Source: a virus
Reading direction: 5' to 3' (one strand)
Virus record (IMG/VR): IMGVR_UViG_3300044922_000131
Coordinates: 1 to 59,809 of that record
Length of the DNA: 59,809 nt
Shown: piece by piece, positions 8,599-17,256 of the stretch
Layout of the letters: each line of letters starts with the position of its first letter
Position numbering within the stretch: the first letter of the stretch is position 1
Program-made: the position numbers and the translations under genes
The notes under the pieces: generated by a model
The model's database searches: none
Told to the model about the DNA's origin: nothing
What the model saw: only the letters and a program-made list of their open reading frames with translations

Positions 8599-8631
8599 AA
8601 TTATAATCTCCATATATACAAGTTCTAACTG

Positions 8632-8639
8632 TATTTATA
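8632..8639 (-). promoter_or_regulatory. Consensus T4 late promoter for gp18-gp19
   Basis: A perfect TATAAATA on the minus strand, 34 nt upstream of the gp18 ATG and followed by a GGAG ribosome-binding site. It ends just 21 nt from the dNMP kinase stop, so sheath and tube have their own late start. Confidence 0.8.
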
Positions 8640-8660
8640 GGAAAATGTAAAATAATGGCG

Positions 8661-9278
8661 TTATATCTTAACTATTTCTGTTACTTTTGCGTATAATGCA
8701 TTAAGTGTACTATTGTTATCAACAGTATAATCTACAGCTAATCCATACCATGCCCACTCACTTTCATGGATACCAAACTCTTTTAACATTAAGATATCAT
8801 CTATGTTACCAGATAACGCACCATTAACATATTGATACCAGTCTGGTTCCGGTCCTCGTGTTACACGAACTATTATACCGCCTGCGTTTTTAATAGCAGC
8901 AAACTCATTTGGAAATCTACAATCGCTAATAACAACATTAGTGTTGATGTTTCTCAATTTGTTTTCTAAGCTAGCAATCCAAATGTCATCATGAAAACTT
9001 CTTCTGCATACTTCAGTGCCCCAGAGTTGTAAAATTAATCGAGGGGTTAGCATTGGTATAGATAATTTATCTGCCCACCATTGATCAACTTGTTCACGCC
9101 ATGCTCGCGATTCGGTAGTTTGGCCTTCGAGCAATGTTCTGTCCCATCCAAACACAGCAGAAACTGCATCTTTTAATGTACCTGCAAAACTTTCACGTGT
9201 AAAGTTATGTTGATTAACTAAGTAATCTGCAATAGTGTCTTTACCTTCACCTATATTTCCTACAATACCAACTATCAT
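8661..9278 (-). CDS. gp1: Deoxynucleoside monophosphate kinase (T4 gp1)
   Basis: Phosphorylates dNMPs to dNDPs for phage DNA synthesis. P-loop GNIGEGKDT at residues 7-15, and the second conserved strand and lid region VVISDCRFPNEFAAI followed by VRVTRG. Length 205 aa against 241 in T4 gp1. It is a metabolic, normally early gene sitting among late structural genes. A perfect sigma70 promoter and an AGGAG ribosome-binding site lie directly upstream, so host RNA polymerase should express it without phage late factors. Confidence 0.88.
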   Translation of the reverse strand: MIVGIVGNIGEGKDTIADYLVNQHNFTRESFAGTLKDAVSAVFGWDRTLLEGQTTESRAWREQVDQWWADKLSIPMLTPRLILQLWGTEVCRRSFHDDIWIASLENKLRNINTNVVISDCRFPNEFAAIKNAGGIIVRVTRGPEPDWYQYVNGALSGNIDDILMLKEFGIHESEWAWYGLAVDYTVDNNSTLNALYAKVTEIVKI

Positions 9279-9297
9279 ATTATTCTCCTAAAATTGT

Positions 9298-9326
9298 ATT
9301 ATACACTAATTTTAGAAAAATGTCAA
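9298..9326 (-). promoter_or_regulatory. Perfect-consensus sigma70 promoter for dNMP kinase
   Basis: On the minus strand: TTGACA at 9326-9321, a 17-nt spacer, and TATAAT at 9303-9298. Both hexamers match the bacterial consensus exactly. The start codon at 9278 follows with AGGAG in between. The -35 box lies just after the gp13 stop codon. Confidence 0.88.
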
Positions 9327-9327
9327 C

Positions 9328-10098
9328 TTATCCTATTATAAAATGATAACCTGTCCCGCCAGATATTAACGTTTCTAACTCTTTATCAAGAGCAATAAGT
9401 TCTTCTTTGCCTGCAGATTTCATATCGTTACCATTTAATGTAATACCGCCGCCTGGGCCTGCAATAGTTGAAAACAAGCTACGTGCTTCTCCTAACATAA
9501 TCTTGCAAGTAGCGAGTGTATAATCACGTAACCATTGTTTAGCATAAATGTCAGTTAGCAATACAAAGTCAGGTCTAAAGTTATGTGATTTAATTAAAAT
9601 CTGTTCACCTTGTGCAAATGGACGTTGTAGGATTGTTAACACATGACTAGTAGGTTTCCATTTAAATTCAATATAGCTACCAAACATTTTACCAACTAAT
9701 TTTTGATATCCTGCAAATAGTTCGTATGTTGCAAGGCCGCCCATCATACTACCGCTCATCATATACGTGTTAGTATACGCTAAGTTAAACGGTTCAAATA
9801 ATGTACCACCTGCACCTATTCCAGAACGTGACCCAATCGCACGTCTAAATACACTCTGTACTTCAATAATTTCATCAGGTAATCGATAATCGTTTTGATC
9901 TTGTACTAACTCTAAAAAGCTGTAACTTTCTTCTACAGCATTTGGACTGCGCTGTCTAAAGCGAGTTAATGCTCTGTCTAATGCAGTTTCGTAATGAATA
10001 GGGTCGAGGTCCAGATCAATCATACCCGAACCTAGCATAGCTTGCACATATTCAAATACTTTGTTTCTTTCTATCAATGATGTTGTTTCGTCAGACAT
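9328..10098 (-). CDS. gp13: Neck protein (T4 gp13)
   Basis: Head-tail connector completion protein at the neck. Conserved segments: FEYVQAMLGSGMIDLDLDP, ALTRFRQRSPNAVEESYSFL, a Gly/Met-rich loop, and the C-terminal WLRDYTLATCKIMLGEARS with PGGGITLNG, which parallels WVKDYATALAKEL and PGGVTIDG in T4 gp13. Length is 256 aa from MSDETTS (T4 gp13 is 309 aa). I chose this ATG because AGGAGAA lies 5 nt upstream; the 15 in-frame codons before it would run through the promoter. It is transcribed divergently from gp14. Confidence 0.85.
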   Translation of the reverse strand: MSDETTSLIERNKVFEYVQAMLGSGMIDLDLDPIHYETALDRALTRFRQRSPNAVEESYSFLELVQDQNDYRLPDEIIEVQSVFRRAIGSRSGIGAGGTLFEPFNLAYTNTYMMSGSMMGGLATYELFAGYQKLVGKMFGSYIEFKWKPTSHVLTILQRPFAQGEQILIKSHNFRPDFVLLTDIYAKQWLRDYTLATCKIMLGEARSLFSTIAGPGGGITLNGNDMKSAGKEELIALDKELETLISGGTGYHFIIG

Positions 10099-10113
10099 AA
10101 TAGTTCTCCTACT

Positions 10114-10135
10114 ATATTTATCGTAAGATAAATAT
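10114..10135. promoter_or_regulatory. Palindromic pair of divergent late promoters (gp13 / gp14)
   Basis: A perfect inverted repeat of 9 bp arms (ATATTTATC / GATAAATAT) around GTAA. Each arm reads GATAAATA on its own strand, one base from the T4 late consensus. The minus-strand copy (10115-10122) faces gp13 and the plus-strand copy (10127-10134) faces gp14. Each is followed by a strong AGGAG-type ribosome-binding site. Confidence 0.75.
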
Positions 10136-10158
10136 GATAACACTCAAGGAGAAGTACT

Positions 10159-11592
10159 TTGCCCAGATTAAGTTTATACAAACCTGAGAAAGGAAATAAT
10201 TACAGATTTATCGATCGCCAGATATCAAGAATGTTTCAAGTTGGTTGTACTGATGTACACCTTCATAAATATTTAGGACCTAAGATACAAGAAGAAGGAA
10301 CTGCTGATCAGCCAATTTATGATGTAGTAAAAGAAACAAATATTCAAGATTTATTGTTCTTAGAAACTCGTGATCGCAAATACGAACCAGAAATTTACCG
10401 TCTTAGAGGCCATTACCAAGTTCAAAATTTAGATTTTAATCTAAGTCAATTTGGTTTGTTTATTGATAACGACACAGTGTTTATGACTGTACATATTAAC
10501 GACTTTATTGAAACGATTGGTCGCAAACCATTAGACGGTGATGTTATTGAGTTACCTCATTTACGTGACGATTTTGCATTAAATGATTTTGACGTTAGTG
10601 TTCCTAGATTTTTTGTTATTGAAGATGTTGGCCGTGCTAGTGAAGGATATAGCGCAACATGGTATCCGCATTTGTATAGAATAAAACTTAAAAAGATTGC
10701 AGACAGCCAACAGTATGCAGATATACTTGACCAACCTGCAGGCGACGACGCACCGTATGCGTTACGTGATTTATTAAGTACCCGTAAAAAAGAATTAGAA
10801 ATAAACGATGCAATCGTAAGTCAAGCTGAAATCGACGCACCTAAATGCGGATACGAAACTCGACAATTTTATACATTAGCAACTGATCCGGTAACTGGTA
10901 GAACAGAGTTAATTACTGTAGATTCAGATGTGTACACTGCTAACTATCAAAGTCAATTAATTAACGGCGAATCTAATGTAAATGCAAGTAGTCTTAATGC
11001 AATACCATTGCGAACTGGTTATACTGGATTTTTAGTAGGTGACGGTTATCCGTATAATGGCTATGTATTTGGTCAGGGAATTGAGTTTCCTACCAGCGTA
11101 GCAAAAGATGATTTCTTTTTAAGATTAGATTTTGTTCCAAATCGATTATTTAGATTTGACGGCCGTAAATGGCATAAAGTAGAAGATGCAGTCAGAATGA
11201 CATTAACTAACACTGATACTAGACACACTAGACGAGTTAGCTTTATTAATAACAGCAAATTTACATATAATGATGAAATTGCAACTGATTACGTAAGAGT
11301 AGCTGTTGGTGCAATTTTACTTGATACTAATATTGATTTTGAAATAACTGCACCATACATTGTATTAAAATTTGATACTACTAGATTAGAGTTTGTAGTT
11401 AATGATTTTGAAAATTTATTAGAATCGTACGATGTAAACGGTGTTGCTAAAATTAGAATTAATTTACCAGAAGTTGATAATTTGCAAGTAACAATTCCGT
11501 ACGACGGCGCGTGGCGAGTTAGTTTATTTACTTACAGAGAGGCTGAACGTCAAGGCATATCTAAAGTACTTAAACCTCGTGCTGATTTTTAA
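10159..11592 (+). CDS. gp14: Neck protein (T4 gp14) with long C-terminal extension
   Basis: The N-terminal ~190 residues follow the marine T4-like gp14 pattern: MPRLSLYKPEKGNNYRFIDR, QVGCTDVHLHKYLGPKI, LDFNLSQFGLFIDNDTV, and FFVIEDVGRASEGYSATWYPH with the following YRIKLKKIADSQQ. gp14 completes the neck with gp13. T4 gp14 is 256 aa; this one is 477 aa. The added C-terminal half carries an RFDGRKWHKV motif and beta-rich sequence. The start is TTG: AAGGAG lies 7 nt upstream, no in-frame ATG is nearby, and homologues as I know them begin with the same residues. First gene of the plus-strand gp14-gp15-NUDIX unit. Confidence 0.85.
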   Translation: MPRLSLYKPEKGNNYRFIDRQISRMFQVGCTDVHLHKYLGPKIQEEGTADQPIYDVVKETNIQDLLFLETRDRKYEPEIYRLRGHYQVQNLDFNLSQFGLFIDNDTVFMTVHINDFIETIGRKPLDGDVIELPHLRDDFALNDFDVSVPRFFVIEDVGRASEGYSATWYPHLYRIKLKKIADSQQYADILDQPAGDDAPYALRDLLSTRKKELEINDAIVSQAEIDAPKCGYETRQFYTLATDPVTGRTELITVDSDVYTANYQSQLINGESNVNASSLNAIPLRTGYTGFLVGDGYPYNGYVFGQGIEFPTSVAKDDFFLRLDFVPNRLFRFDGRKWHKVEDAVRMTLTNTDTRHTRRVSFINNSKFTYNDEIATDYVRVAVGAILLDTNIDFEITAPYIVLKFDTTRLEFVVNDFENLLESYDVNGVAKIRINLPEVDNLQVTIPYDGAWRVSLFTYREAERQGISKVLKPRADF

Positions 11593-11636
11593 TTTCATAA
11601 GAAGTGCAGTACTAAATACTGAAATAGGAGAAAGTA

Positions 11637-13115
11637 ATGCAACATTTTTATGACGGTGCTATACGTAGATATATCACTCAAACAATTAGGCTTTTTAGTG
11701 AATTCTCAGTGCGATATGGCGATGGAACATTACATCGAGTACCAGTAGCATACGGTGATGCTGACAGACAGGCTACTAGTATTATTCGACAAAATTCTGA
11801 AAATACAATTAACTCAGTTCCAAAAATAAGCGTGTATATACATAGTTTAGACTTAGACAAAGATCGATTAGCAGATTCAACGTTTGTTAGCAAAGTATTA
11901 GTTCGTGAACGAGATGTTGACAAGGCATCTAATAAGTATACATCTAATCGAGGTAGACAATATACAGTTGAACGACTAATGCCAACTCCATTTAAGTTAA
12001 CTTTTAAAGTTGACATATGGACTGCAAACACAGACCAAAAACTTCAAATATTAGAACAAATATTAATGTTGTTTAATCCTAGTTTAGATATTCAAACTAC
12101 TGATAATTATTTAGACTGGACAAGCTTATCTGTAATTTATTTAGAAAGTGTAGCATGGTCTAGTAAAGCAATTCCTGTAGGAACTGATACCCCAATTGAC
12201 ATTGCAACGTTAACTTTTGCTACTCCGATATGGATTAGTCCGCCTGCTAAAGTTAAACAATTAGGAGTAATTACAAAAATTATTACTGGATTATTTGACG
12301 GTAATACTACCCTTAGTGAACCAATTTTTGGATCAGATTATTTAGACCCATCTTCAAAGTTTACCGATGCTGGTGCTGCGTTTTTAACAGATATAGTTAC
12401 AGTAATTGAAGATTATTCAGTTGAAATTTATAATAATCAAGTAGTGTTACTAGATCCTAATTATAATGTTGAATATGAAGAATCACCGTATGAAATACCT
12501 GATAGGTTTGGAATGGAAGTTAAATGGGCAGAATTATTTGAAAAATATCCTAAAAAGTTCATACCTGGATTTAGTAGAATTATCGTAACGCAGCTTGGTG
12601 GAGTTGAAATAGTTGGTACATTAACTGCAAATACAGACGATGAAACTATTTTAAATGTTAATTGGGACGAAGATACATTAAGACGTAACACATTGATTGA
12701 TAGTCAAGGTTATTTAGAATCAGACGTTACTTATTTTAATTTATCAACATGTAATAGATTGTCACCTGGAACATTTGATGCAATTATTAATCCGTATACA
12801 TTTAATCCATACGATTACGACCTTAGAACAGGCACTCGATATTTAATAATTGAAGATATCGGTTCAGTTGATAATACTGATGGTGCGCTAGCATGGAAAT
12901 CTACATCCGAAGATGATTTAATCGCACATGCTAATGATATAGTTGAATGGAACGGTAGCAGTTGGCATATTATATTTGATTCAGTTAACGAGACTGACAC
13001 TATAATATGGCAAACAAATTTAATGAATGGTATACAATTTATGTGGAACGGTGTGTCTTGGACTAAAAGTTTTGAAGGATTCTATAGGACAACTAAATGG
13101 CGACTGGAATTGTAA
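11637..13115 (+). CDS. gp15: Tail terminator / sheath stabiliser (T4 gp15) with C-terminal extension
   Basis: gp15 caps the finished tail and joins it to the neck. The first ~210 residues match the family: YDGAIRRYITQTIRLFSEF, RVPVAYGDADRQAT, VPKISVYIHSLDLDKDRL, PTPFKLTFKVDIWT, LEQILMLFNPSLDIQT and LTFATPIWISPPAKVK. T4 gp15 is 272 aa; here 492 aa. The extra C-terminus contains WNGSSWHI and WNGVSWTK motifs, similar in style to FDGRKW in the gp14 extension. ATG with AGGAG spaced 7 nt. The last 19 nt overlap the NUDIX gene. Confidence 0.85.
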   Translation: MQHFYDGAIRRYITQTIRLFSEFSVRYGDGTLHRVPVAYGDADRQATSIIRQNSENTINSVPKISVYIHSLDLDKDRLADSTFVSKVLVRERDVDKASNKYTSNRGRQYTVERLMPTPFKLTFKVDIWTANTDQKLQILEQILMLFNPSLDIQTTDNYLDWTSLSVIYLESVAWSSKAIPVGTDTPIDIATLTFATPIWISPPAKVKQLGVITKIITGLFDGNTTLSEPIFGSDYLDPSSKFTDAGAAFLTDIVTVIEDYSVEIYNNQVVLLDPNYNVEYEESPYEIPDRFGMEVKWAELFEKYPKKFIPGFSRIIVTQLGGVEIVGTLTANTDDETILNVNWDEDTLRRNTLIDSQGYLESDVTYFNLSTCNRLSPGTFDAIINPYTFNPYDYDLRTGTRYLIIEDIGSVDNTDGALAWKSTSEDDLIAHANDIVEWNGSSWHIIFDSVNETDTIIWQTNLMNGIQFMWNGVSWTKSFEGFYRTTKWRLEL

Positions 13116-13546
13116 AAGATCAAATAATTTGCAGTGGTGCATTAATATACTCACAAGCTACTCATAGATTTCTTTTGATTCAAAAATCCTCAGGTAAACA
13201 CCAAGGTACTTGGGGATTAGTTGGTGGCACTAACCTTGCTAACGAAAATCCATGGCAAGGTCTTACAAGAGAAATAGAAGAAGAAATTGGTTTTCTTCCA
13301 ATCATTAAAAAAACACTACCATTAGAAAAGTTTGTATCTAACGATAGTGTTTTTAATTTTCATACATATTTCTGTTTAGTAGAAAACGAATTTGTTCCAA
13401 CTCTTAGCGACGAACACATTGCATGGGGATGGTTTAGTTTAGTTGCTCTACCAAAACCTATACATCGCGGACTAAATCTCAGTTTGCGTAATAAAATTAT
13501 TCAAACTAAGATCCAAACCGTTATTGATATTATTGATAGTTTGTAA
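13097..13546 (+). CDS. NUDIX hydrolase
   Basis: Hydrolyses nucleoside diphosphates linked to another group; the substrate cannot be told from sequence (NTPs, nucleotide sugars and mRNA caps are possibilities). The full Nudix box GX5EX7REUXEEXGU is present: G44, E50, R58, E59, E62, E63, G65, F66. The fold continues with FVSNDSVFNFHTYFCLVE and HIAWGWFSL. Length 149 aa is normal. It overlaps the end of gp15 by 19 nt, so it is probably late and coupled. Its last 75 nt overlap the convergent kinase gene. A 5'-truncated second copy lies at 53214-53510. Confidence 0.9.
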   Translation: MATGIVKDQIICSGALIYSQATHRFLLIQKSSGKHQGTWGLVGGTNLANENPWQGLTREIEEEIGFLPIIKKTLPLEKFVSNDSVFNFHTYFCLVENEFVPTLSDEHIAWGWFSLVALPKPIHRGLNLSLRNKIIQTKIQTVIDIIDSL

Positions 13547-13942
13547 GTATTTGATAATTTGTGTAGACCAGTAAACACTATGTTTACTGTCTACTCTAAC
13601 ATTAAAATCTACAGGAGGATGAAATAGACAATTAGTATCATTATACTTGCTAACAGATATAGTATCAACAAATACAGTAAAATCTGCATTAAATAGTTTC
13701 CTAATTTCGTTAGTAGGTGCAATAAAATCACAAATAACATAATTAGATTTAGAATTTTCAGCTAACTGTTTCATTCTACTACATTGTCTTAATCGTCCTT
13801 CTGTACTAAAATCCCAATCGTTGTATTGTTCTCTTATTATATCAGCATTAAACCATTCAACCGAATCTAAAAGTTTAACTAGCTCAGTTGCTAGAGTTGT
13901 TTTACCAGATCCAGGCAATCCCATTATTAAAATTTTCATCAT
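13472..13942 (-). CDS. APS-kinase-like P-loop kinase
   Basis: P-loop GLPGSGKTT at residues 8-16, followed by WFNADIIREQYNDWDFSTEG and QCSRMKQLA, then CDFIAPTNEIRKLF and FTVFVDTISVSKYNDTN. This order resembles adenylylsulfate kinase (CysC), which phosphorylates APS to PAPS, and matches the CysC-like kinases of marine myoviruses. True APS activity is not certain. The first of two adjacent ATGs is given; the stop of the preceding gene overlaps them (GAATGATG). It is the last gene of the modification cluster, which also holds a sulfotransferase that would use PAPS. Its C-terminal 24 codons overlap the NUDIX gene on the other strand. Confidence 0.75.
   Translation of the reverse strand: MMKILIMGLPGSGKTTLATELVKLLDSVEWFNADIIREQYNDWDFSTEGRLRQCSRMKQLAENSKSNYVICDFIAPTNEIRKLFNADFTVFVDTISVSKYNDTNCLFHPPVDFNVRVDSKHSVYWSTQIIKYLQTINNINNGLDLSLNNFITQTEI
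13563..13594 (+). terminator. Long hairpin just after the NUDIX gene
   Basis: A 14-bp stem with one bulged C (13569) and a 3-nt loop, starting 16 nt past the NUDIX stop, inside the convergent kinase gene. No T-run follows on the plus strand, so it may protect the mRNA 3' end or be a weak terminator rather than a classical one. Confidence 0.45.
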
Positions 13943-14445
13943 TCAGGTAAAACTGCATTTAATAAAAATAATTGAGTTAGTTTAGTTGGTTCTAAACTAT
14001 ACCAGATCCAAGGTCTAATATAAATGTAATCATTCTTTTTTAAATTAATACTATTAACTGTTGACCATTTACTAGGATCGTAACAATTATCCGCAATAAA
14101 TGTATCTAATTTATCTATAACATCAAATACAGTTTTTACGGTATCTTGTTCATGGATTGTCAACACAGTATCTTCCATTGCAACTACAACTAACCATAGT
14201 GAATGCTGATAAAAATGTTCTACATGAATTATATCAGATGGTTTTCTAAAAATACCTGTATCTTGTTGTATAGTAACATCAGAATTAATTTCATGTTTAA
14301 AAAATTCTTGTAATTCAGCTGGAACATAATTGAAATTTATAATTTCTTCGCCAAATAATGTTCGTTCAAATTCCATTGAAGACATTAACATTTGTAATTG
14401 TTCTGAATTATTATACAACCCAGAACAATGAATAAAATTTTGCAT
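13939..14445 (-). CDS. Unknown protein with cupin-like character (168 aa)
   Basis: I do not recognise the family with confidence. The middle has a string of beta-type segments (IIHVEHFYQHSLWLVVVAM, EDTVLTIHEQDTV). The C-terminus, YIYIRPWIWYSLEPTKLTQLFLLN, looks like the last strands of a cupin/double-stranded beta-helix domain, but the usual metal-ligand set is not evident. It starts 4 nt after the stop of the large glycosyltransferase and couples to the kinase by overlapping stop and start, so it probably works in the same modification pathway. Confidence 0.55.
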   Translation of the reverse strand: MQNFIHCSGLYNNSEQLQMLMSSMEFERTLFGEEIINFNYVPAELQEFFKHEINSDVTIQQDTGIFRKPSDIIHVEHFYQHSLWLVVVAMEDTVLTIHEQDTVKTVFDVIDKLDTFIADNCYDPSKWSTVNSINLKKNDYIYIRPWIWYSLEPTKLTQLFLLNAVLPE

Positions 14446-14449
14446 ATTT

Positions 14450-17254
14450 TTACCTTTTATATGTACTTAAATATTTAAAAAAGAAATCTCTTTCAGTTTC
14501 TTCATCTAGGACATAAAATTCAATAACCTCGCCATTAACATTTTGAAATGCTAATTTTTCTGGTAATTTACCTTTATACGCGATATTATTGATAGCGCAA
14601 TAACTATAAAAATGTTGCACTACACCTAAAGATAATCTGATAGTCCAATCATCGCCGCAATTTTTTAATTCTTTATGCCACATCTCCATTCCGCGTTCAA
14701 GCCAAGTAAAGTCAGGTTTTGGATGATCTGTTATAAATTTACTCCAATAATCAACTAAGATATAATGTTTAGCAAAAACTCTATCTGGATATGTTCTAAC
14801 ATTTTTATAAATTAAATCAGAATTTCTACCTATAGATTTTCTTTTTAATAATTCATGATTAGCTAAACCATAATGTAAAATCCAAGCATAATCTTGCCAA
14901 AACATTTTACCTAAGAAATGCTCACCGTCTTTAGATGGATATTCATGCACAACACCGGTAAATCTAATTTTACCTCGTTTAAATAATCTATCGTGCATCA
15001 CATCAACGTTAATACCCATTTTATGAGAATCAAGTGACATACATTGCTTTTGTTTTAGTAACATACCATCATAATAATCGCTAGTAATGTACTTAAATAG
15101 ATTTTTCCAACTTTCAACTTGTTCGTCGGCGTCAATCCAAAAGATATAATCTCCAGATGCTTGATCAATAGAATAATTTCTAGCTCTAGAAAAATTACCT
15201 AACCCATCTTCTTCTAACCATTCTAAATCATAAATTTTATCTGTATATTTTTCAACAATTCGTTTAGTATCATCAGTAGAACCGGTATCAACGACAATAA
15301 TTTCATCTACAAATCCATCTAACGATTTTAAACAACGAGAAATATTATCTTCTTCATTTCTAACAATTATGCAAGCAGAAATAGATTTATATGGTCTAGT
15401 TTTCATCCATTTTTCGTTATAATCAATTTTACCAAATTCAATATTATCGCCTTTAGAAGAATTAAACCAAAAAGAAATATTGCTACACGGTTCGTTTCTT
15501 CTACCTAACACATTGGCAGATGAGTGAATTAAAGTAAAATCTATGTTTTTTAATAATTGTTTAATATCAGATCTTTCAAAATGATGAACGTGATTAAGTT
15601 CTACTTTATTCATTGTCATATTATCCCACGGTCCTGTTGGAGTAGTAAAATAAAATAACGTATCAAGTTGAGCTAATTTAGTTACTGTATTAAGAAATTC
15701 GTCAGTATCCTCAATATGTTCCATTACCTCGCCAAGAATAACTACATCGGGTTTAATATCATAATTTAAAATATTAAATACAGAATCGCAAATAAATTTT
15801 AATTGAGGATATTTAGATTTATACTTTTTTTCAACAAAATCTAACACAGGCTTATAAGTATCAACTAATGTCATTTCTGAAATATTAAGAGAAAATCGTT
15901 TCAGTAATGGTAATGATAATACACCATCATTACTTCCTATGTCAACAATTTTTAATTTTTTACTAGGAGCTTTTTTAATAATATCATCAACTAAATTTAT
16001 TAGATGAGTACCCCTTTCATCTAACATAAAATCTTCGTCTGAGTTATAATCTTCTCTAACTAATACAACATTTTTATTGTAATAATCAGCATTATCTAAC
16101 AATTTTCTATATTTTTCATCTCCTGTTAATTTATAAGCAGCTACTATATCTGAATTATAAACTAACTGGTCTAAAATTTTAGATTTATATTTTTCAAATC
16201 TTTTATTAAACATAGAATCAATTTCTCTGTTCCAAGATTTGGCTACGTTTTGCCAAGAATATTTTTCAATATCTACTCGCGCCTTATCTACAGCTTGATC
16301 ATACAAATCTTTATCTTGATATTTTTTTACTAATGATAAAAATTCATCAAAATATTCTTGTGTATCGTATTTTGATTTAACTGTAGTTTGAGATTTAACA
16401 GTTTCTGATAATGCAAAATTATGTGTAGCAATAATCATACATTCATTATATTGAGCTTCAATAGCATTAATACAACTAATTTCAGGAAAATCTGTTGGAT
16501 ATAGCATGTATGCGCAATTAGAAAGTAATTCATAATATTCGCGTTTAGGTAAATTACCTATCATTTTAACATTAGTTGAATACTCTAATAATTCTTCAAC
16601 CTCATTATAAATTTTTTGAACTTCTTCCGGAGTTCCTAGTGTATGCTCATATCCGCATAAATGTAATATTGCATCAGGATTAATATCTAACACTTCTGGC
16701 CATATTTTTTCAAGTAGATATTTCAATCCTCGTTCGGGTCTAGAAGCATAGATATAATTATTTTTCTTTTCTTCAAATGATTTTTTTGTTGTTATAATTG
16801 ACTGATCATAACCATTAGAAGTTTTCCAAATATAATTAGTTGGTTCAATAGTATAATTGTTAACAAATAACGATTTATGATATTCACTTAAACAAAATAC
16901 TCTATCTGCTACGCCCATAGCATCACGAAAATTATTAGAATCAATATCATGACACCAAAGAACGTTAAGTTTTGAATCTAATGGAACTGCTAGAAAATCT
17001 GTAAATCTACTTACAATTACAACATCAAATTGAGAAATATCATCTGCCATATATTTTTCTAATGGTCGATAATCAACATTATCATAAATTCCAGGTTTAT
17101 CGCATTTACAATAAACTGTTACTTCATGACCTAAGGCTGCAGTTTCTTTAGCCATATAGATCAAGGCTGATTCTGACCCACCTAACGCTTTTTCGTAAAC
17201 TGAATTACCATTAAATTCTAATCCAGCAGTTACAAAACAAATACTTTTATTCAT
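14450..17254 (-). CDS. Three-domain glycosyltransferase (GT4) - SAM methyltransferase - glycosyltransferase (GT2)
   Basis: A 934-aa enzyme with three modules. Residues 1-345: GT4-type glycosyltransferase with ALGGSESALIYMAKE near the N-terminus and the donor-site region FPEISCINAIEAQ at 256-268. Residues about 415-600: class I methyltransferase with motif I VDIGSNDG (437-444) and EVMEHIED (509-516). Residues about 620-934: GT2 transferase with SACIIVRNEEDNISRCLKSL, VVDTGSTDDT (654-663), the metal-binding WIDADE (706-711), and a TPR-glycosyltransferase-like C-terminus. It probably builds and methylates a glycan on virion protein, DNA or host surface; the acceptor is unknown. Second last of the long minus-strand cluster before the cupin-like and kinase genes. 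Confidence 0.85.
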   Translation of the reverse strand: MNKSICFVTAGLEFNGNSVYEKALGGSESALIYMAKETAALGHEVTVYCKCDKPGIYDNVDYRPLEKYMADDISQFDVVIVSRFTDFLAVPLDSKLNVLWCHDIDSNNFRDAMGVADRVFCLSEYHKSLFVNNYTIEPTNYIWKTSNGYDQSIITTKKSFEEKKNNYIYASRPERGLKYLLEKIWPEVLDINPDAILHLCGYEHTLGTPEEVQKIYNEVEELLEYSTNVKMIGNLPKREYYELLSNCAYMLYPTDFPEISCINAIEAQYNECMIIATHNFALSETVKSQTTVKSKYDTQEYFDEFLSLVKKYQDKDLYDQAVDKARVDIEKYSWQNVAKSWNREIDSMFNKRFEKYKSKILDQLVYNSDIVAAYKLTGDEKYRKLLDNADYYNKNVVLVREDYNSDEDFMLDERGTHLINLVDDIIKKAPSKKLKIVDIGSNDGVLSLPLLKRFSLNISEMTLVDTYKPVLDFVEKKYKSKYPQLKFICDSVFNILNYDIKPDVVILGEVMEHIEDTDEFLNTVTKLAQLDTLFYFTTPTGPWDNMTMNKVELNHVHHFERSDIKQLLKNIDFTLIHSSANVLGRRNEPCSNISFWFNSSKGDNIEFGKIDYNEKWMKTRPYKSISACIIVRNEEDNISRCLKSLDGFVDEIIVVDTGSTDDTKRIVEKYTDKIYDLEWLEEDGLGNFSRARNYSIDQASGDYIFWIDADEQVESWKNLFKYITSDYYDGMLLKQKQCMSLDSHKMGINVDVMHDRLFKRGKIRFTGVVHEYPSKDGEHFLGKMFWQDYAWILHYGLANHELLKRKSIGRNSDLIYKNVRTYPDRVFAKHYILVDYWSKFITDHPKPDFTWLERGMEMWHKELKNCGDDWTIRLSLGVVQHFYSYCAINNIAYKGKLPEKLAFQNVNGEVIEFYVLDEETERDFFFKYLSTYKR

Positions 17255-17256
17255 AA

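Noticed and set aside
8599-8613. Upstream ATG for the sheath gene (five extra codons)
   Set aside because: The GGAG ribosome-binding site would fall inside it; the ATG at 8598 gives the conserved MAQLSSPGVSV start.
10099-10143. Longer N-terminus for gp13
   Set aside because: The extra codons cross the palindromic promoter and the AGGAGAA site; the downstream ATG is well placed.
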